A stretch of DNA of 64,000 nucleotides, taken from contig NZ_CP035534.1 in NCBI RefSeq assembly GCF_009068765.1, positions 2,046,001 through 2,110,000 of the forward strand. The letters are read 5' to 3'. Source of the DNA: Sulfurimonas hydrogeniphila (lineage in GTDB: Bacteria > Campylobacterota > Campylobacteria > Campylobacterales > Sulfurimonadaceae). The notes beneath the pieces were generated by a model. The model saw nothing but the letters and a program-made list of their open reading frames with translations, was not told the origin of the DNA and searched no databases. The position numbers were made by a program, and so were the translations under genes. Below are positions 1 to 7,353 of the stretch, piece after piece; position 1 is the first letter of the stretch, and the number at the start of each line of letters is the position of its first letter.

Positions 1-1907
1 TGACACAATACGGTGCAGGTATTATCGGTTTGGATATTGTGTTTGCAGAAAAAGACAACAGTTCTCCAAAACTTGTGCTGCAGAAGCTTGGTTTGAAAAA
101 TATAGCAGCAGAAGATTATGATAAAATTTTGGCAGAAACAATTGCTGCATCACCTACTGTTACGGGCTATGTTTTTGCACTGAAAAATGATACCCTGGAA
201 AAAAGAGAAACCCTTCCAAAAACAACTGCAATTATTATAGAAAAAAACAAACCGGAAAAATCTTCTCTGATTAAACCTTACAGGGCCATTGTAAATATCC
301 CTGTCATTAAAAATGCCGCTTATTCCAGTGGATATTTTAATACCATACCGGATGAAGACGGTGTGGTGAGAAGTATTCCTATGATTATGGAGTACCGTGG
401 TCTGCTCTACCCCTCTTTAAGCCTGGAGCTTACAAGATTGGCACTTGGGGAGAGAAAAGTTGTTATCAATTATTATAAAAAAGGAGTAGAATCCATTCGT
501 ATAGGTAAAATCACTATTCCTACCGACAGATTTGGAAGAATGATAATCAATTACAGAGGAAGACAGCACAAATACAAATATATCTCTGCCTGTGATATTT
601 ATGCAAATAAAATTGATCCAAAAGAGATAGCCGGAAAAATTGTACTTGTCGGAACAACAGCAGCCGGACTGCTTGACCTCAGAAGCACGCCTTTTGACAG
701 TGTTTACCCTGGTGTTGAAGTCCATGCAACAGCAATTGACAACATACTCAACCAGGAATTTCTTGCCCGTCCCTCATGGATTATCGGTTTTGACATAGTT
801 GATATATTTCTCTCTTTGAGCATAGCATTCGGGCTGCTGCTTATCCCGAATGCTATGCTCAGTTTTACATTTTTAACTCTTTTCATCACAGGACTGCTCT
901 TTATGCACTACTATACCATGACTGAAAAGGGACTGCTTATCAATACTCTGTTTCCTTTGGCAGGCATCAGTTTTTTGTTTGTTATTGGAGAAGCTGTCAA
1001 CTACTTCCTTGAATCCAGACAGAAAGAGAGAATCAAACAAAAATTCGCCACAAAAGTTTCTCCAGCCGTTGTTGAAGAACTCATTGCAAATGCAGACTCG
1101 GATACTTTTGATGTCAAAGAAAAAGAGATAACCATACTTTTCAGTGATATAAGAGACTTTACCTCTATATCTGAAAAAATGGATTCTGCAAAAAGTCTTA
1201 TAAACCTCCTAAACGAATATATGACCCCTATGGTGGATATTATCACAAAATATAAAGGTACTGTCGACAAATTTATAGGTGATGCCATCATGGCATACTG
1301 GAATGCACCCACAGATGTGCAAGATCATCCGGATAAAGCCCTGCAGTCTGCAATAGAACAGATTCTACGGCTTGAGACATTAAATATAAAACTCAGCAAA
1401 GAAAAAAAACCAAATATAAATATAGGTATAGGCATCAATACAGGTGTCAGTGTTGTCGGAGAAATGGGTTCCATAGGAAGAAGTGATTACACCTGTATAG
1501 GAGATTCTGTCAACCTGGCATCGCGGGCAGAGGGATTGTGCAAAGTCTATGCAAGTAAAATCATACTGAGTGAATATACAAAAAAAATGCTCAAGAAAGA
1601 CAACTACTTCTTGAGAGAACTTGATACCGTTCGGGTAAAAGGCAAAAACAAACCGGTTACAATCTATGAATGTATGGGATACAAAGAAAAACACTGGGTG
1701 AATTTTAATGAAAATGATACTAGAATCTATACAGAAGCTTTAAAATTGTACAAAAACAGTCATTTTAAAGAGGCAAAAAAATTGTTTACCCGGCTTAACA
1801 ATGCAAACGTCCAAAAACTTTATACCATATATATACAAAGGTGTGAATATTATATACACAACAGACCAAAAGATTTTGACGGTGTTTTTACATTTACAAA
1901 CAAATAA
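1..1907 (+). CDS. CHASE2-domain class III adenylate cyclase (5' partial)
   Basis: Membrane-bound class III nucleotide cyclase, predicted to make cAMP after sensing through an extracytoplasmic CHASE2 domain. The frame is open to the left window edge, so the true start lies outside; the TTG at 30 is only the first start-like codon. The visible chain has CHASE2 over roughly its first 240 residues, about three hydrophobic helices (about 248-327), then the cyclase core with LFSDIRDFT near 369, FIGDAIMAYW near 413 (the two metal aspartates) and DYTCIGDSVNLASR near 485. A short helical-repeat-like tail follows. The next gene starts 15 nt downstream and carries a possible cAMP phosphodiesterase domain, so they look co-transcribed. 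cAMP rather than cGMP is inferred from family and neighbour. Confidence 0.9.
   Translation, partial: TQYGAGIIGLDIVFAEKDNSSPKLVLQKLGLKNIAAEDYDKILAETIAASPTVTGYVFALKNDTLEKRETLPKTTAIIIEKNKPEKSSLIKPYRAIVNIPVIKNAAYSSGYFNTIPDEDGVVRSIPMIMEYRGLLYPSLSLELTRLALGERKVVINYYKKGVESIRIGKITIPTDRFGRMIINYRGRQHKYKYISACDIYANKIDPKEIAGKIVLVGTTAAGLLDLRSTPFDSVYPGVEVHATAIDNILNQEFLARPSWIIGFDIVDIFLSLSIAFGLLLIPNAMLSFTFLTLFITGLLFMHYYTMTEKGLLINTLFPLAGISFLFVIGEAVNYFLESRQKERIKQKFATKVSPAVVEELIANADSDTFDVKEKEITILFSDIRDFTSISEKMDSAKSLINLLNEYMTPMVDIITKYKGTVDKFIGDAIMAYWNAPTDVQDHPDKALQSAIEQILRLETLNIKLSKEKKPNINIGIGINTGVSVVGEMGSIGRSDYTCIGDSVNLASRAEGLCKVYASKIILSEYTKKMLKKDNYFLRELDTVRVKGKNKPVTIYECMGYKEKHWVNFNENDTRIYTEALKLYKNSHFKEAKKLFTRLNNANVQKLYTIYIQRCEYYIHNRPKDFDGVFTFTNK
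818..860. repeat. 16-bp perfect inverted repeat inside the cyclase gene
   Basis: GAGCATAGCATTCGGG at 818-833 is the exact reverse complement of 845-860, with an 11 nt spacer. It lies in codons for a transmembrane helix, so the mRNA could form a strong stem-loop within the coding region. Purpose unknown. Confidence 0.8.
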
Positions 1908-1922
1908 AAAGGAGCTTTTGCA

Positions 1923-4274
1923 ATGCAAGGCATAAAATTTTTAGGTGCTGGCGGCAGTGTCAGTAATGATTCTTATACTACTTGTATACAGTTGGGCAAT
2001 CACACACTCATAGATGCCGGAAATATCATGCACTCTTTAAATGAAAAAGCCAAAGAGATTCATACTGTATTTCTTTCACATTCCCATTTGGATCATATAG
2101 TGGACATTGCCTTTTTACTTGACAGTTTTTTTGAAACCCGCAAAGAGACATTAACACTCTACGGACATCCGACAAGCCTGCAGATAGTGCATAAAAATAT
2201 TTTCAACAATGACATCTGGCCTGATTTTACAAAAATCAATATCCCCGGGACAAACAAACCTTCCCTTGCCTTTGTAGCCATCGAAGAAAATAAAAAATAT
2301 ACAATTGAGAACAATATCAGCCTCACTCCTTTTGCTTCTGTACACTCGATTCCCTGTTATGGTTATATCATCGAACAGGGAGAAGATGCACTTTTTTACT
2401 CTGCAGATACATTTAAAAATGAAAAACTTTGGAAATACATTAATAAGCATCCCAACATACACGCGCTTATCATTGATGTCTCTTTTCCAAATGCACTTTC
2501 AAAGGTTGCACAGGAGAGTAAACATCTTACAAGTCAGTTTTTGCATGATGATATGCAGTATTTGCAGCGCAAGGACATCAAAATATATATTAACCACATA
2601 AAACCGATGTATAAAGATCTCATAGAAAAAGAACTCCATGCTATAGGCATAGGGAAAAAAGATATCATTCATGACGGAGATATCATTACTTACAAAAAAG
2701 GCATAAAACGAAGATCTCTTGATTCTGCGGAACATAAAATAGAAAAACTGAATAAAATAGGCATAGCACTCTCTTATGAACAAAACATTAACAAACTTTT
2801 AGAGAATATTGTCAAATATACCAGAGAGATAACAGAGGCCGACGGAGGAACGCTTTATCTGCTAAAAAATGACAAACTCCATTTTACTGTAGCACAGACA
2901 GACTCTCTCGGCATAAAAATGGGAGGGGAGAGTGCTGCCATCACATGGCCCCCTCTGCCTATGCATCTTGAAGACGGCAGTCCAAACAAAAAAATGGTTG
3001 CGGTTATGTGTGCACTTGAGGGCAAAGTCATCAACATCCAAGATGTCTACGAAGCGGAAGGTTTTTCTTTTGAGGGGACAAAAGCCTTTGACAAATCAAC
3101 CGGTTACCGTTCCAAATCTATGCTTGTTATTCCTTTGCGTGACCATGAAAACAAAATAATCGGAGTCTTACAGCTTATCAACAAACTCGATTTGTTCAAT
3201 GACACAGTTGTTTCTTTTAACAAACATGATGAACAGATTACACTCTCACTCGCATCACAGGCTGCCGTTGCCATCACAAAAGTAAAACTCATAGCAGGGC
3301 TTGAAAATCTGCTTGAAGCTTTTTTAAAGAGCATTATTTATGCTGTAGGAAAAAAATCCCCCTACACTGCCGGACATATAAAACGGATGGTACAGCTTTC
3401 CTTAATGCTTGCAAATGCCGTAAACAAAGAGAATCAAATCTTTCAAAACAAAACCTACACAAAAGAACAGCTACAAGAGATAAATTTTGCAGCGCTGATG
3501 CATGACATAGGCAAACTTGCCACACCTGAACAGATTGTGGACAAAGCCACAAAACTTGAAACAATTTATGACAGAGTTTATATGATAGAAGCACGTATAG
3601 CCTTGATAAAAAAAGAGTATGAAATTGCCTGTCTTAAAAAAGAAATAGATAAAAAAACCTTTGAAGACACTGTAAAAGAGCTAGAAAACTATTTTGATAA
3701 AATACAAGAAAGTAACAAGGCTGCCGGATTTACCTCAGATGAGGATGTGGCACTTTTCACAATGTTGGCGGACAAAGTGTATCAGATTAACAATAAAGCA
3801 TACAAGGTGCTGACAAAAGATGAAGCCTATAACCTGAGTATACGCAAAGGAACATTGACAAAAGAAGAAAGACAGATTATAAATGACCATGCAAAAATCA
3901 GCCTTGAAATCTTAAAAAAACTGCCTTTTCCTCAAAAATATAAAAACATACCCGAAATTGCCGGCAGTCATCATGAAAAACTTAATGGTAAAGGCTACCC
4001 CAGAGGGCTCAAAGGAGATGAAATATCTTTTGAAGCCCGCATCCTTGCCATTGCCGATATTTTTGAAGCACTTACAGCAAGTGACCGGCCATACAAAAAA
4101 GCCAATCCTCTCTCCCTTGCAATGAAAATTTTATACTTTATGGCAAAAGAGAATGAACTCGACAAAAATCTTGTCAAATACTTTTACACCTCGGGACTTT
4201 ACAAAGAATATGCCAAAAAATTTTTACCAAAAAGCAGTATAGATGAAGTAGAACTGGATTTTAGTGATTTATAA
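1923..4274 (+). CDS. Metallo-beta-lactamase fold / GAF / HD-GYP fusion phosphodiesterase
   Basis: A 783 aa protein with three parts. Residues 1-260 form a metallo-beta-lactamase fold with HSHLDH near 52 and a later DVSFPN segment that resembles class II cAMP phosphodiesterases. A GAF-like sensor follows (about 275-455). The C-terminal HD-GYP domain has MHDIGK near 524 and HHEKLNGKGYP near 682, with about 110 mostly helical residues between them; HD-GYP domains hydrolyse cyclic-di-GMP. It lies just downstream of an adenylate cyclase with AAAAGGAG before its ATG. The inference is that one protein degrades, or is controlled by, both cAMP and c-di-GMP. Alternatively the N-terminal domain could be another MBL-fold hydrolase. 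Soluble and cytoplasmic by sequence. Confidence 0.85.
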   Translation: MQGIKFLGAGGSVSNDSYTTCIQLGNHTLIDAGNIMHSLNEKAKEIHTVFLSHSHLDHIVDIAFLLDSFFETRKETLTLYGHPTSLQIVHKNIFNNDIWPDFTKINIPGTNKPSLAFVAIEENKKYTIENNISLTPFASVHSIPCYGYIIEQGEDALFYSADTFKNEKLWKYINKHPNIHALIIDVSFPNALSKVAQESKHLTSQFLHDDMQYLQRKDIKIYINHIKPMYKDLIEKELHAIGIGKKDIIHDGDIITYKKGIKRRSLDSAEHKIEKLNKIGIALSYEQNINKLLENIVKYTREITEADGGTLYLLKNDKLHFTVAQTDSLGIKMGGESAAITWPPLPMHLEDGSPNKKMVAVMCALEGKVINIQDVYEAEGFSFEGTKAFDKSTGYRSKSMLVIPLRDHENKIIGVLQLINKLDLFNDTVVSFNKHDEQITLSLASQAAVAITKVKLIAGLENLLEAFLKSIIYAVGKKSPYTAGHIKRMVQLSLMLANAVNKENQIFQNKTYTKEQLQEINFAALMHDIGKLATPEQIVDKATKLETIYDRVYMIEARIALIKKEYEIACLKKEIDKKTFEDTVKELENYFDKIQESNKAAGFTSDEDVALFTMLADKVYQINNKAYKVLTKDEAYNLSIRKGTLTKEERQIINDHAKISLEILKKLPFPQKYKNIPEIAGSHHEKLNGKGYPRGLKGDEISFEARILAIADIFEALTASDRPYKKANPLSLAMKILYFMAKENELDKNLVKYFYTSGLYKEYAKKFLPKSSIDEVELDFSDL

Positions 4275-4307
4275 TTGGTAAATTTAACAGATGTAAAAAA
4301 AATGGCA

Positions 4308-4345
4308 AAAATGGTGCCTAAAAATGGTACCTAGCACCTTTTTTT
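4308..4345 (+). repeat. Palindromic boundary repeat, copy 1
   Basis: A GGTGCC half-site at 4313-4318 and GCACC at 4334-4338, with an internal GGTACC, followed by seven T. It closes the HD-GYP gene and would act as an intrinsic terminator on the plus strand. First of eleven copies that separate modules to 16417. Confidence 0.75.
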
Positions 4346-4378
4346 ATTTACTTGATCTGCCATTTAAATATCATTTTA

Positions 4379-4387
4379 TGCTATAAT
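4379..4387 (+). promoter_or_regulatory. Extended -10 promoter of mntA-hepT
   Basis: TGCTATAAT is a perfect extended -10 element. The predicted start near 4394 leaves a short leader with an AAGGA ribosome site before the TTG at 4411. Confidence 0.6.
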
Positions 4388-4410
4388 AAAGCCAAAAAAG
4401 GAATATAAAG

Positions 4411-4773
4411 TTGGATATATTGGACGAGGTGACAGAAGGGTTGGCTTCAATGGATAGTGTCATTTTTGCTTATTTGTTTGGTTCTTATAGTACAGATGAA
4501 CAAACAGATGAGAGTGATGTTGATATAGCACTTTATTTGCAAGATACTTCGTTTGACACACAGCTTGATATTACTTATAAACTCTCCAAACGCCTCAATA
4601 AAAATGTAGATATAGTTATTTTAAACAGGGTGAAAAATATTTTTTTATTAGAAAATATACTCAAAGACGGCATTATTCTCAAAGACTCCCAACAAAGATT
4701 TGATTTTGAACTCAAAAAACAACATCAAATATTGGATTTTAAAGCTTTTAAAAGGTACATAAATGCAGCATAA
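4411..4773 (+). CDS. mntA: MntA-type nucleotidyltransferase antitoxin
   Basis: Minimal nucleotidyltransferase of 120 aa, the antitoxin of MNT/HEPN systems. Characterised members neutralise the HepT toxin by AMPylating a tyrosine next to its active site. The catalytic pattern GSX10DXD is complete: GSYSTDEQTDESDVD near residues 24-38. The best start is TTG at 4411, with AAGGA about 10 nt upstream; the next ATG, at 4450, would leave only about ten residues before the catalytic motif. It overlaps hepT by 11 nt. The module lies between palindrome copies 1 and 2. Confidence 0.9.
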   Translation: MDILDEVTEGLASMDSVIFAYLFGSYSTDEQTDESDVDIALYLQDTSFDTQLDITYKLSKRLNKNVDIVILNRVKNIFLLENILKDGIILKDSQQRFDFELKKQHQILDFKAFKRYINAA

Positions 4774-5167
4774 AATTGATGCAAAGATTGCAAAGCTTAA
4801 GTACTATATAGGACTTTTACAAAGTTATAAAACAGATTGCAAAGAGAGATTTTTAAAAGATGCTATGTTTGAGGGTGCTGTTTTGCATTATTTGTATTTA
4901 GTGAGTGACGGTTCTATCTCACTTGCAGAAATGGTTATAAAAAGTAAATCTTTACCTAATCCTCAAAGCTATTACCAAGCTATAGATATACTTGGAGAAC
5001 ATGGAATTATCCCGAGAGAATTTGCATACAATTTTGCAAAAATCGCTTCTTTTAGAAATTTTTTAGCACATGATTATGAAAAGATAGACTATGCTTTTAT
5101 ATGCGATGAAATATTAAATAAATTAGATGATATTGAACAATATATTTCTTATATTGAAAATATTTGA
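4763..5167 (+). CDS. hepT: HepT-type HEPN ribonuclease toxin
   Basis: HEPN-domain protein of 134 aa (DUF86/HepT family), an all-helical RNase toxin. The RX4HXY active-site motif is present as RNFLAHDY near residues 109-116; its tyrosine is the residue AMPylated by MntA in studied homologues. Length and helical make-up fit the family. It overlaps the antitoxin gene by 11 nt, which suggests translational coupling. The stop codon is followed within a few bases by palindrome copy 2. It appears intact. Confidence 0.9.
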   Translation: MQHKIDAKIAKLKYYIGLLQSYKTDCKERFLKDAMFEGAVLHYLYLVSDGSISLAEMVIKSKSLPNPQSYYQAIDILGEHGIIPREFAYNFAKIASFRNFLAHDYEKIDYAFICDEILNKLDDIEQYISYIENI

Positions 5168-5211
5168 TGCACACAATGGTGCCTCACACAATGGTGCCTG
5201 GCACCTTTTTT
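5168..5211 (+). repeat. Palindromic boundary repeat, copy 2
   Basis: The prefix ATGCACACAATGGTGCC is followed by a second full palindrome GGTGCCTGGCACC and T6. It begins directly after the hepT stop and lies between two convergent toxin-antitoxin modules, so it can terminate hepT and lies beyond the 3' end of yoeB. Confidence 0.85.
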
Positions 5212-5227
5212 ATGGCATCTTTTCTTT

Positions 5228-5488
5228 TTAGTAGTGATACCTGCACTGTGCTATTACAATAAGTCCATTGATGATTTTATAAACCAGTCTATGTTCAGAT
5301 GTGATTCTTCTTGAAAAATAGCCTTGATAATTTTCCTTCAGTCTCTCGGGTTTTCCAAGCCCGTTTGAATCATCAGGATTTCTCTTGATATCTTCAAGAA
5401 GTGTATTGATTCTTTTTAATACTTTTTTATCATTTTGTACCCAATACTGATAATCTTCCCAGCCTTTATCAGCAAACCCTATAAGCAT
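5228..5488 (-). CDS. yoeB: YoeB-family mRNA interferase toxin
   Basis: An 86 aa RelE-superfamily toxin of the Txe/YoeB group, which cleaves mRNA on the ribosome. The C-terminal block GYFSRRITSEHRLVYKI and the ending CRYHY match the family and carry the conserved Glu, Arg, His and Tyr positions. Length is full for YoeB. It lies 2 nt downstream of the yefM stop, in the usual antitoxin-toxin order. Looks functional. Confidence 0.93.
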   Translation of the reverse strand: MLIGFADKGWEDYQYWVQNDKKVLKRINTLLEDIKRNPDDSNGLGKPERLKENYQGYFSRRITSEHRLVYKIINGLIVIAQCRYHY

Positions 5489-5490
5489 AT

Positions 5491-5736
5491 TTAAATCTCT
5501 TTTGTAATGAATTTACTGCTTTCAATCTGCTCAATAGCATCGTTTAGTCTATCTCTATTGTTTTTTGAACCCAATAGATACAGAGTTTCTTTCAGGGAAC
5601 TATATTCATCATAAGACATGATGACAGCAGACTTGTTGTTTTTTGTAGTAATTATGTACTCATCGAAGTCATCACAGACTTTATCTATGATACTTCTGAG
5701 ATTATTTCTTGCTTGTGAATAAAATACAGCTTGCAT
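5491..5736 (-). CDS. yefM: YefM-family antitoxin
   Basis: An 81 aa Phd/YefM antitoxin. The N-terminal half (FYSQARNNLRSIIDKVC...) is the DNA-binding Phd fold, with the AVIMSYDEYSSL block; the C-terminal tail is acidic and would wrap YoeB. AAAAGGAG lies just upstream of the ATG. A TATAAT -10 box lies at 5770-5765 on the minus strand. The YefM-YoeB complex probably represses this promoter, as in known systems. Confidence 0.93.
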   Translation of the reverse strand: MQAVFYSQARNNLRSIIDKVCDDFDEYIITTKNNKSAVIMSYDEYSSLKETLYLLGSKNNRDRLNDAIEQIESSKFITKEI

Positions 5737-5801
5737 GAAAAACTCCTTTTGTCAATATGTTGTCATTATAGCTAAAGGATATATGATATGTCAATGTTTC
5801 T

Positions 5802-5877
5802 CATGCACAAAATGGTGCTTTGCACCTTAAATGGCACCTTAAATGGCATTAAAATGGTGCCTGACTGGCACCTTTTC
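5802..5877 (+). repeat. Palindromic boundary repeat, copy 3 (compound)
   Basis: A degenerate cluster of half-sites: ATGCACAAAATGGTGC, a CACC half, two ATGGCA pieces, then GGTGCCTGACTGGCACC and T4. It looks like several partial copies that have recombined. It lies between the divergently transcribed yefM-yoeB and higB-higA modules. Confidence 0.75.
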
Positions 5878-5887
5878 TTGATAAAAT

Positions 5888-5906
5888 GTATCTTTTTTGA
5901 TACAAT
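5888..5906 (+). promoter_or_regulatory. higBA operator and -10 box
   Basis: GTATC-N6-GATAC (5888-5903) is a palindrome that overlaps the -10 box TACAAT (5901-5906), a layout expected for autorepression by a HigA-type antitoxin. The -10 lies 6 nt before the ATG at 5913, predicting a leaderless transcript. Confidence 0.5.
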
Positions 5907-5912
5907 TTGATT

Positions 5913-6242
5913 ATGAAAAAAATTACTTCACTATTTTATATATCTGCTAATGGAAATAAGCCAGTACGAGAATGGCTATTAAGTTTAAGTAAAGAAGATA
6001 GAAAAATAGTGGGTGATGATATAAAGACAGTAGAATATGGTTTTTCTATTGGTATGCCTGCATGCAGAAGGCTTGAGAGCAAATTATATGAAGTAAGAAG
6101 TAATATAACCGATAAAAGAATAGCAAGAATTATTTTTACTGTTGAGCATGAGTATATGATCTTATTGAATGGTTTTATAAAAAAAAGTCAAAAAACACCT
6201 AAAAATGAGATTGATTTAGCACTTAAAGAGCAAAGGAGATAA
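5913..6242 (+). CDS. higB: HigB-type (Gp49-like) RelE-fold toxin
   Basis: A 109 aa toxin of the phage Gp49-like/HigB group, a RelE-fold mRNA interferase. Recognisable blocks are VREWLLSLSKEDRKIVGDDI, the KLYEVRSNI strand and RIARIIFTV, followed by LLNGFIKKSQKTPKNEIDLA, which is typical of this family. The open frame extends to a TTG at 5907, but that codon lies in the promoter; ATG at 5913 is chosen. The stop is followed at once by the partner antitoxin, so this is a toxin-first operon as is usual for HigBA. Confidence 0.9.
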   Translation: MKKITSLFYISANGNKPVREWLLSLSKEDRKIVGDDIKTVEYGFSIGMPACRRLESKLYEVRSNITDKRIARIIFTVEHEYMILLNGFIKKSQKTPKNEIDLALKEQRR

Positions 6243-6243
6243 A

Positions 6244-6528
6244 ATGAAATTAAAACCAAATATAAAAAGTGATTTTGATGAGTTTTTAAAAGAGGAAGAT
6301 ATGCTTGTAGATGCTGAAACAACAGCTGTAAAAAGAATAATAGCATATCAAATAAAGCAAGAGATGGAAGCTCAAAAAATAACAAAAACAAAAATGGCTA
6401 AAATGATGAACACAAGTAGAGCAGTTGTAGATAGGTTGTTAAACCCTCAAAACCATTCTATGACACTGCAAACACTAGAATCAGCCACATCTGCACTTGG
6501 GAAAAGGTTAGATATAGCTATTGTTTAA
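6244..6528 (+). CDS. higA: HigA-type helix-turn-helix antitoxin
   Basis: A 94 aa XRE-family antitoxin paired with the upstream HigB. The C-terminal half holds the HTH (ITKTKMAKMMNTSRAVVDRLL) and the common DIAIV ending. AAAGGAGA lies just before the ATG, overlapping the end of higB. It probably binds the GTATC palindrome upstream of higB. Palindrome copy 4 follows and would terminate the operon. Confidence 0.9.
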   Translation: MKLKPNIKSDFDEFLKEEDMLVDAETTAVKRIIAYQIKQEMEAQKITKTKMAKMMNTSRAVVDRLLNPQNHSMTLQTLESATSALGKRLDIAIV

Positions 6529-6531
6529 AGC

Positions 6532-6564
6532 CCACAAAATCAAAATGGTGCCTGGCACCTTTTT
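6532..6564 (+). repeat. Palindromic boundary repeat, copy 4
   Basis: CCACAAAATCAAAATGGTGCCTGGCACC-type sequence with T5. It lies between the higA stop and the end of membrane-pair unit A, which comes in on the minus strand. Confidence 0.85.
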
Positions 6565-6566
6565 AT

Positions 6567-6659
6567 TTAATGATGTTGTAATTTTTCTTTTATTAATAGA
6601 TAAGTTGAAAAAATAACTAAGACTAAAGTAACCACTGAAATAATTGTTTGTCCATCCAT
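6567..6659 (-). CDS. Unit A microprotein, one membrane helix (30 aa)
   Basis: A 30-codon frame: MDGQTIISVVTLVLVIFSTY, then a Lys- and His-rich tail. A single hydrophobic helix fills residues 5-23. The ATG overlaps the stop of the upstream 51 aa frame (TAATG), and AAAAGGAG lies at the end of that frame, so coupled translation is likely. No family recognised. The same two-gene arrangement recurs in units B-G, which is the main reason to accept so short a gene. Confidence 0.65.
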   Translation of the reverse strand: MDGQTIISVVTLVLVIFSTYLLIKEKLQHH

Positions 6660-6814
6660 TATTTACTCCTTTTTTCAAAATGTATCATTGTTGCCATAAT
6701 TAATATAGAACCTGCAGTAATTGAAATCGTATGTAAATTAATATCAGAATTCATAATTGCATAAGTACCATTAACAAATAATCCTAATCCTATATTTTTT
6801 AGTAATTCATACAT
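6659..6814 (-). CDS. Unit A small membrane protein (51 aa)
   Basis: A 51 aa protein beginning MYELLKNIGLGLFVNGTYAI, with two hydrophobic stretches and a basic end (FEKRSK). First gene of unit A. A TATAAT box lies at 6825-6820 on the minus strand, 5 nt before the ATG, with no ribosome site between them, so the mRNA is predicted to be leaderless. No known family; its role is inferred only to parallel units B-G. It could be a TA-like membrane toxin, but there is no direct evidence. Confidence 0.6.
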   Translation of the reverse strand: MYELLKNIGLGLFVNGTYAIMNSDINLHTISITAGSILIMATMIHFEKRSK

Positions 6815-6835
6815 AGTTGATTATACAATAAAAAG

Positions 6836-6930
6836 GATAAAAATGCGGTTTGCTTAACATAAGAAGATTTTCTGTGAAAAAAGAAAGAAAAAAAGGGAAT
6901 GCACAAAATGGTGCTTGGCACCCTTTTTTT
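6836..6930 (+). ncRNA. Unit A predicted ~95-nt RNA
   Basis: The near-palindromic promoter ATTATACAAT (6820-6829) also gives a plus-strand -10 (TACAAT). A transcript from about 6836 would carry AAGGATAAAAATGCGG (a 4-codon ATG frame), a small TTTTC/GAAAA hairpin, a purine run, and would end at palindrome copy 5. Predicted from layout only. Confidence 0.35.
6900..6930 (+). repeat. Palindromic boundary repeat, copy 5
   Basis: ATGCACAAAATGGTGCTTGG followed by CACCC and T7. Boundary between units A and B, and terminator of the unit A plus-strand RNA. Confidence 0.8.
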
Positions 6931-7021
6931 AGTGACTTGGTTTATGCGGCTTATATATAAGTTTTAAACCTACAACCAAAGCTATAGTTCCTATAACTGC
7001 TATTGCTATTGCTAGTTCCAT
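6929..7021 (-). CDS. Unit B microprotein, one membrane helix (30 aa)
   Basis: A 30 aa frame that starts MELAIAIAVIGTIALVVGLK and ends in a Tyr-Lys-Pro-His-rich tail. One helix covers residues 2-20. It begins 3 nt after the stop of the 66 aa partner and ends inside the T run of palindrome copy 5. Its near-identical copy in unit E (15556-15642) stays open although the partner gene there is broken, which supports a real protein. Confidence 0.65.
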   Translation of the reverse strand: MELAIAIAVIGTIALVVGLKLIYKPHKPSH

Positions 7022-7024
7022 AAT

Positions 7025-7225
7025 TCATTCCTCATTAGCTTTTTTGATAAGTATATAACCAATTAAATATAAATTTACTATACCATAAACTGATAATAAA
7101 ACAACACCGATACTGTAATTATCTTTTTGCATATAAGTATTGAAAAGAAATAATACTAATAATAAGTTGGCAAGTGTCATAAATATTTCACCAAGCTTTT
7201 CTTTTGCTTTATCTATTTTAGCCAT
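7025..7225 (-). CDS. Unit B small membrane protein (66 aa)
   Basis: A 66 aa protein: a charged amphipathic start (MAKIDKAKEKLGEI), then two hydrophobic helices (about 15-32 and 40-60) and an acidic end (KKANEE). The open frame extends further upstream, but that part lies over the promoter region; ATG at 7225 is used. The -10 region TGTATAT lies about 5 nt upstream, so this transcript too may be leaderless. Unit E holds a frameshifted copy. Family not recognised. Confidence 0.65.
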   Translation of the reverse strand: MAKIDKAKEKLGEIFMTLANLLLVLFLFNTYMQKDNYSIGVVLLSVYGIVNLYLIGYILIKKANEE

Positions 7226-7245
7226 AAACGATATACAATAAAAAG

Positions 7246-7341
7246 GATAAGAATGCGGTTTGCTTAACATAAGAGGACTTCTGTCGAAGAAAGAAAGAAA
7301 AAAAGTTGGTTTGGTGAAAATGGTGCCTGGCACCTTTTTTT
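7246..7341 (+). ncRNA. Unit B predicted ~95-nt RNA
   Basis: The plus-strand -10 TACAAT lies at 7234-7239. The transcript would contain the same ATGCGGTTTGCTTAA mini-frame as unit A, a CTTC-TGTC-GAAG hairpin (the unit A equivalent differs at both arms, so pairing is kept) and the terminator of palindrome copy 6. Predicted only. Confidence 0.35.
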
Positions 7342-7353
7342 GCACCTTTTTTT
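7317..7353 (+). repeat. Palindromic boundary repeat, copy 6
   Basis: AAAATGGTGCCTGGCACC then T7 and an extra GCACC-T7 half copy. Boundary between units B and C. Confidence 0.85.
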
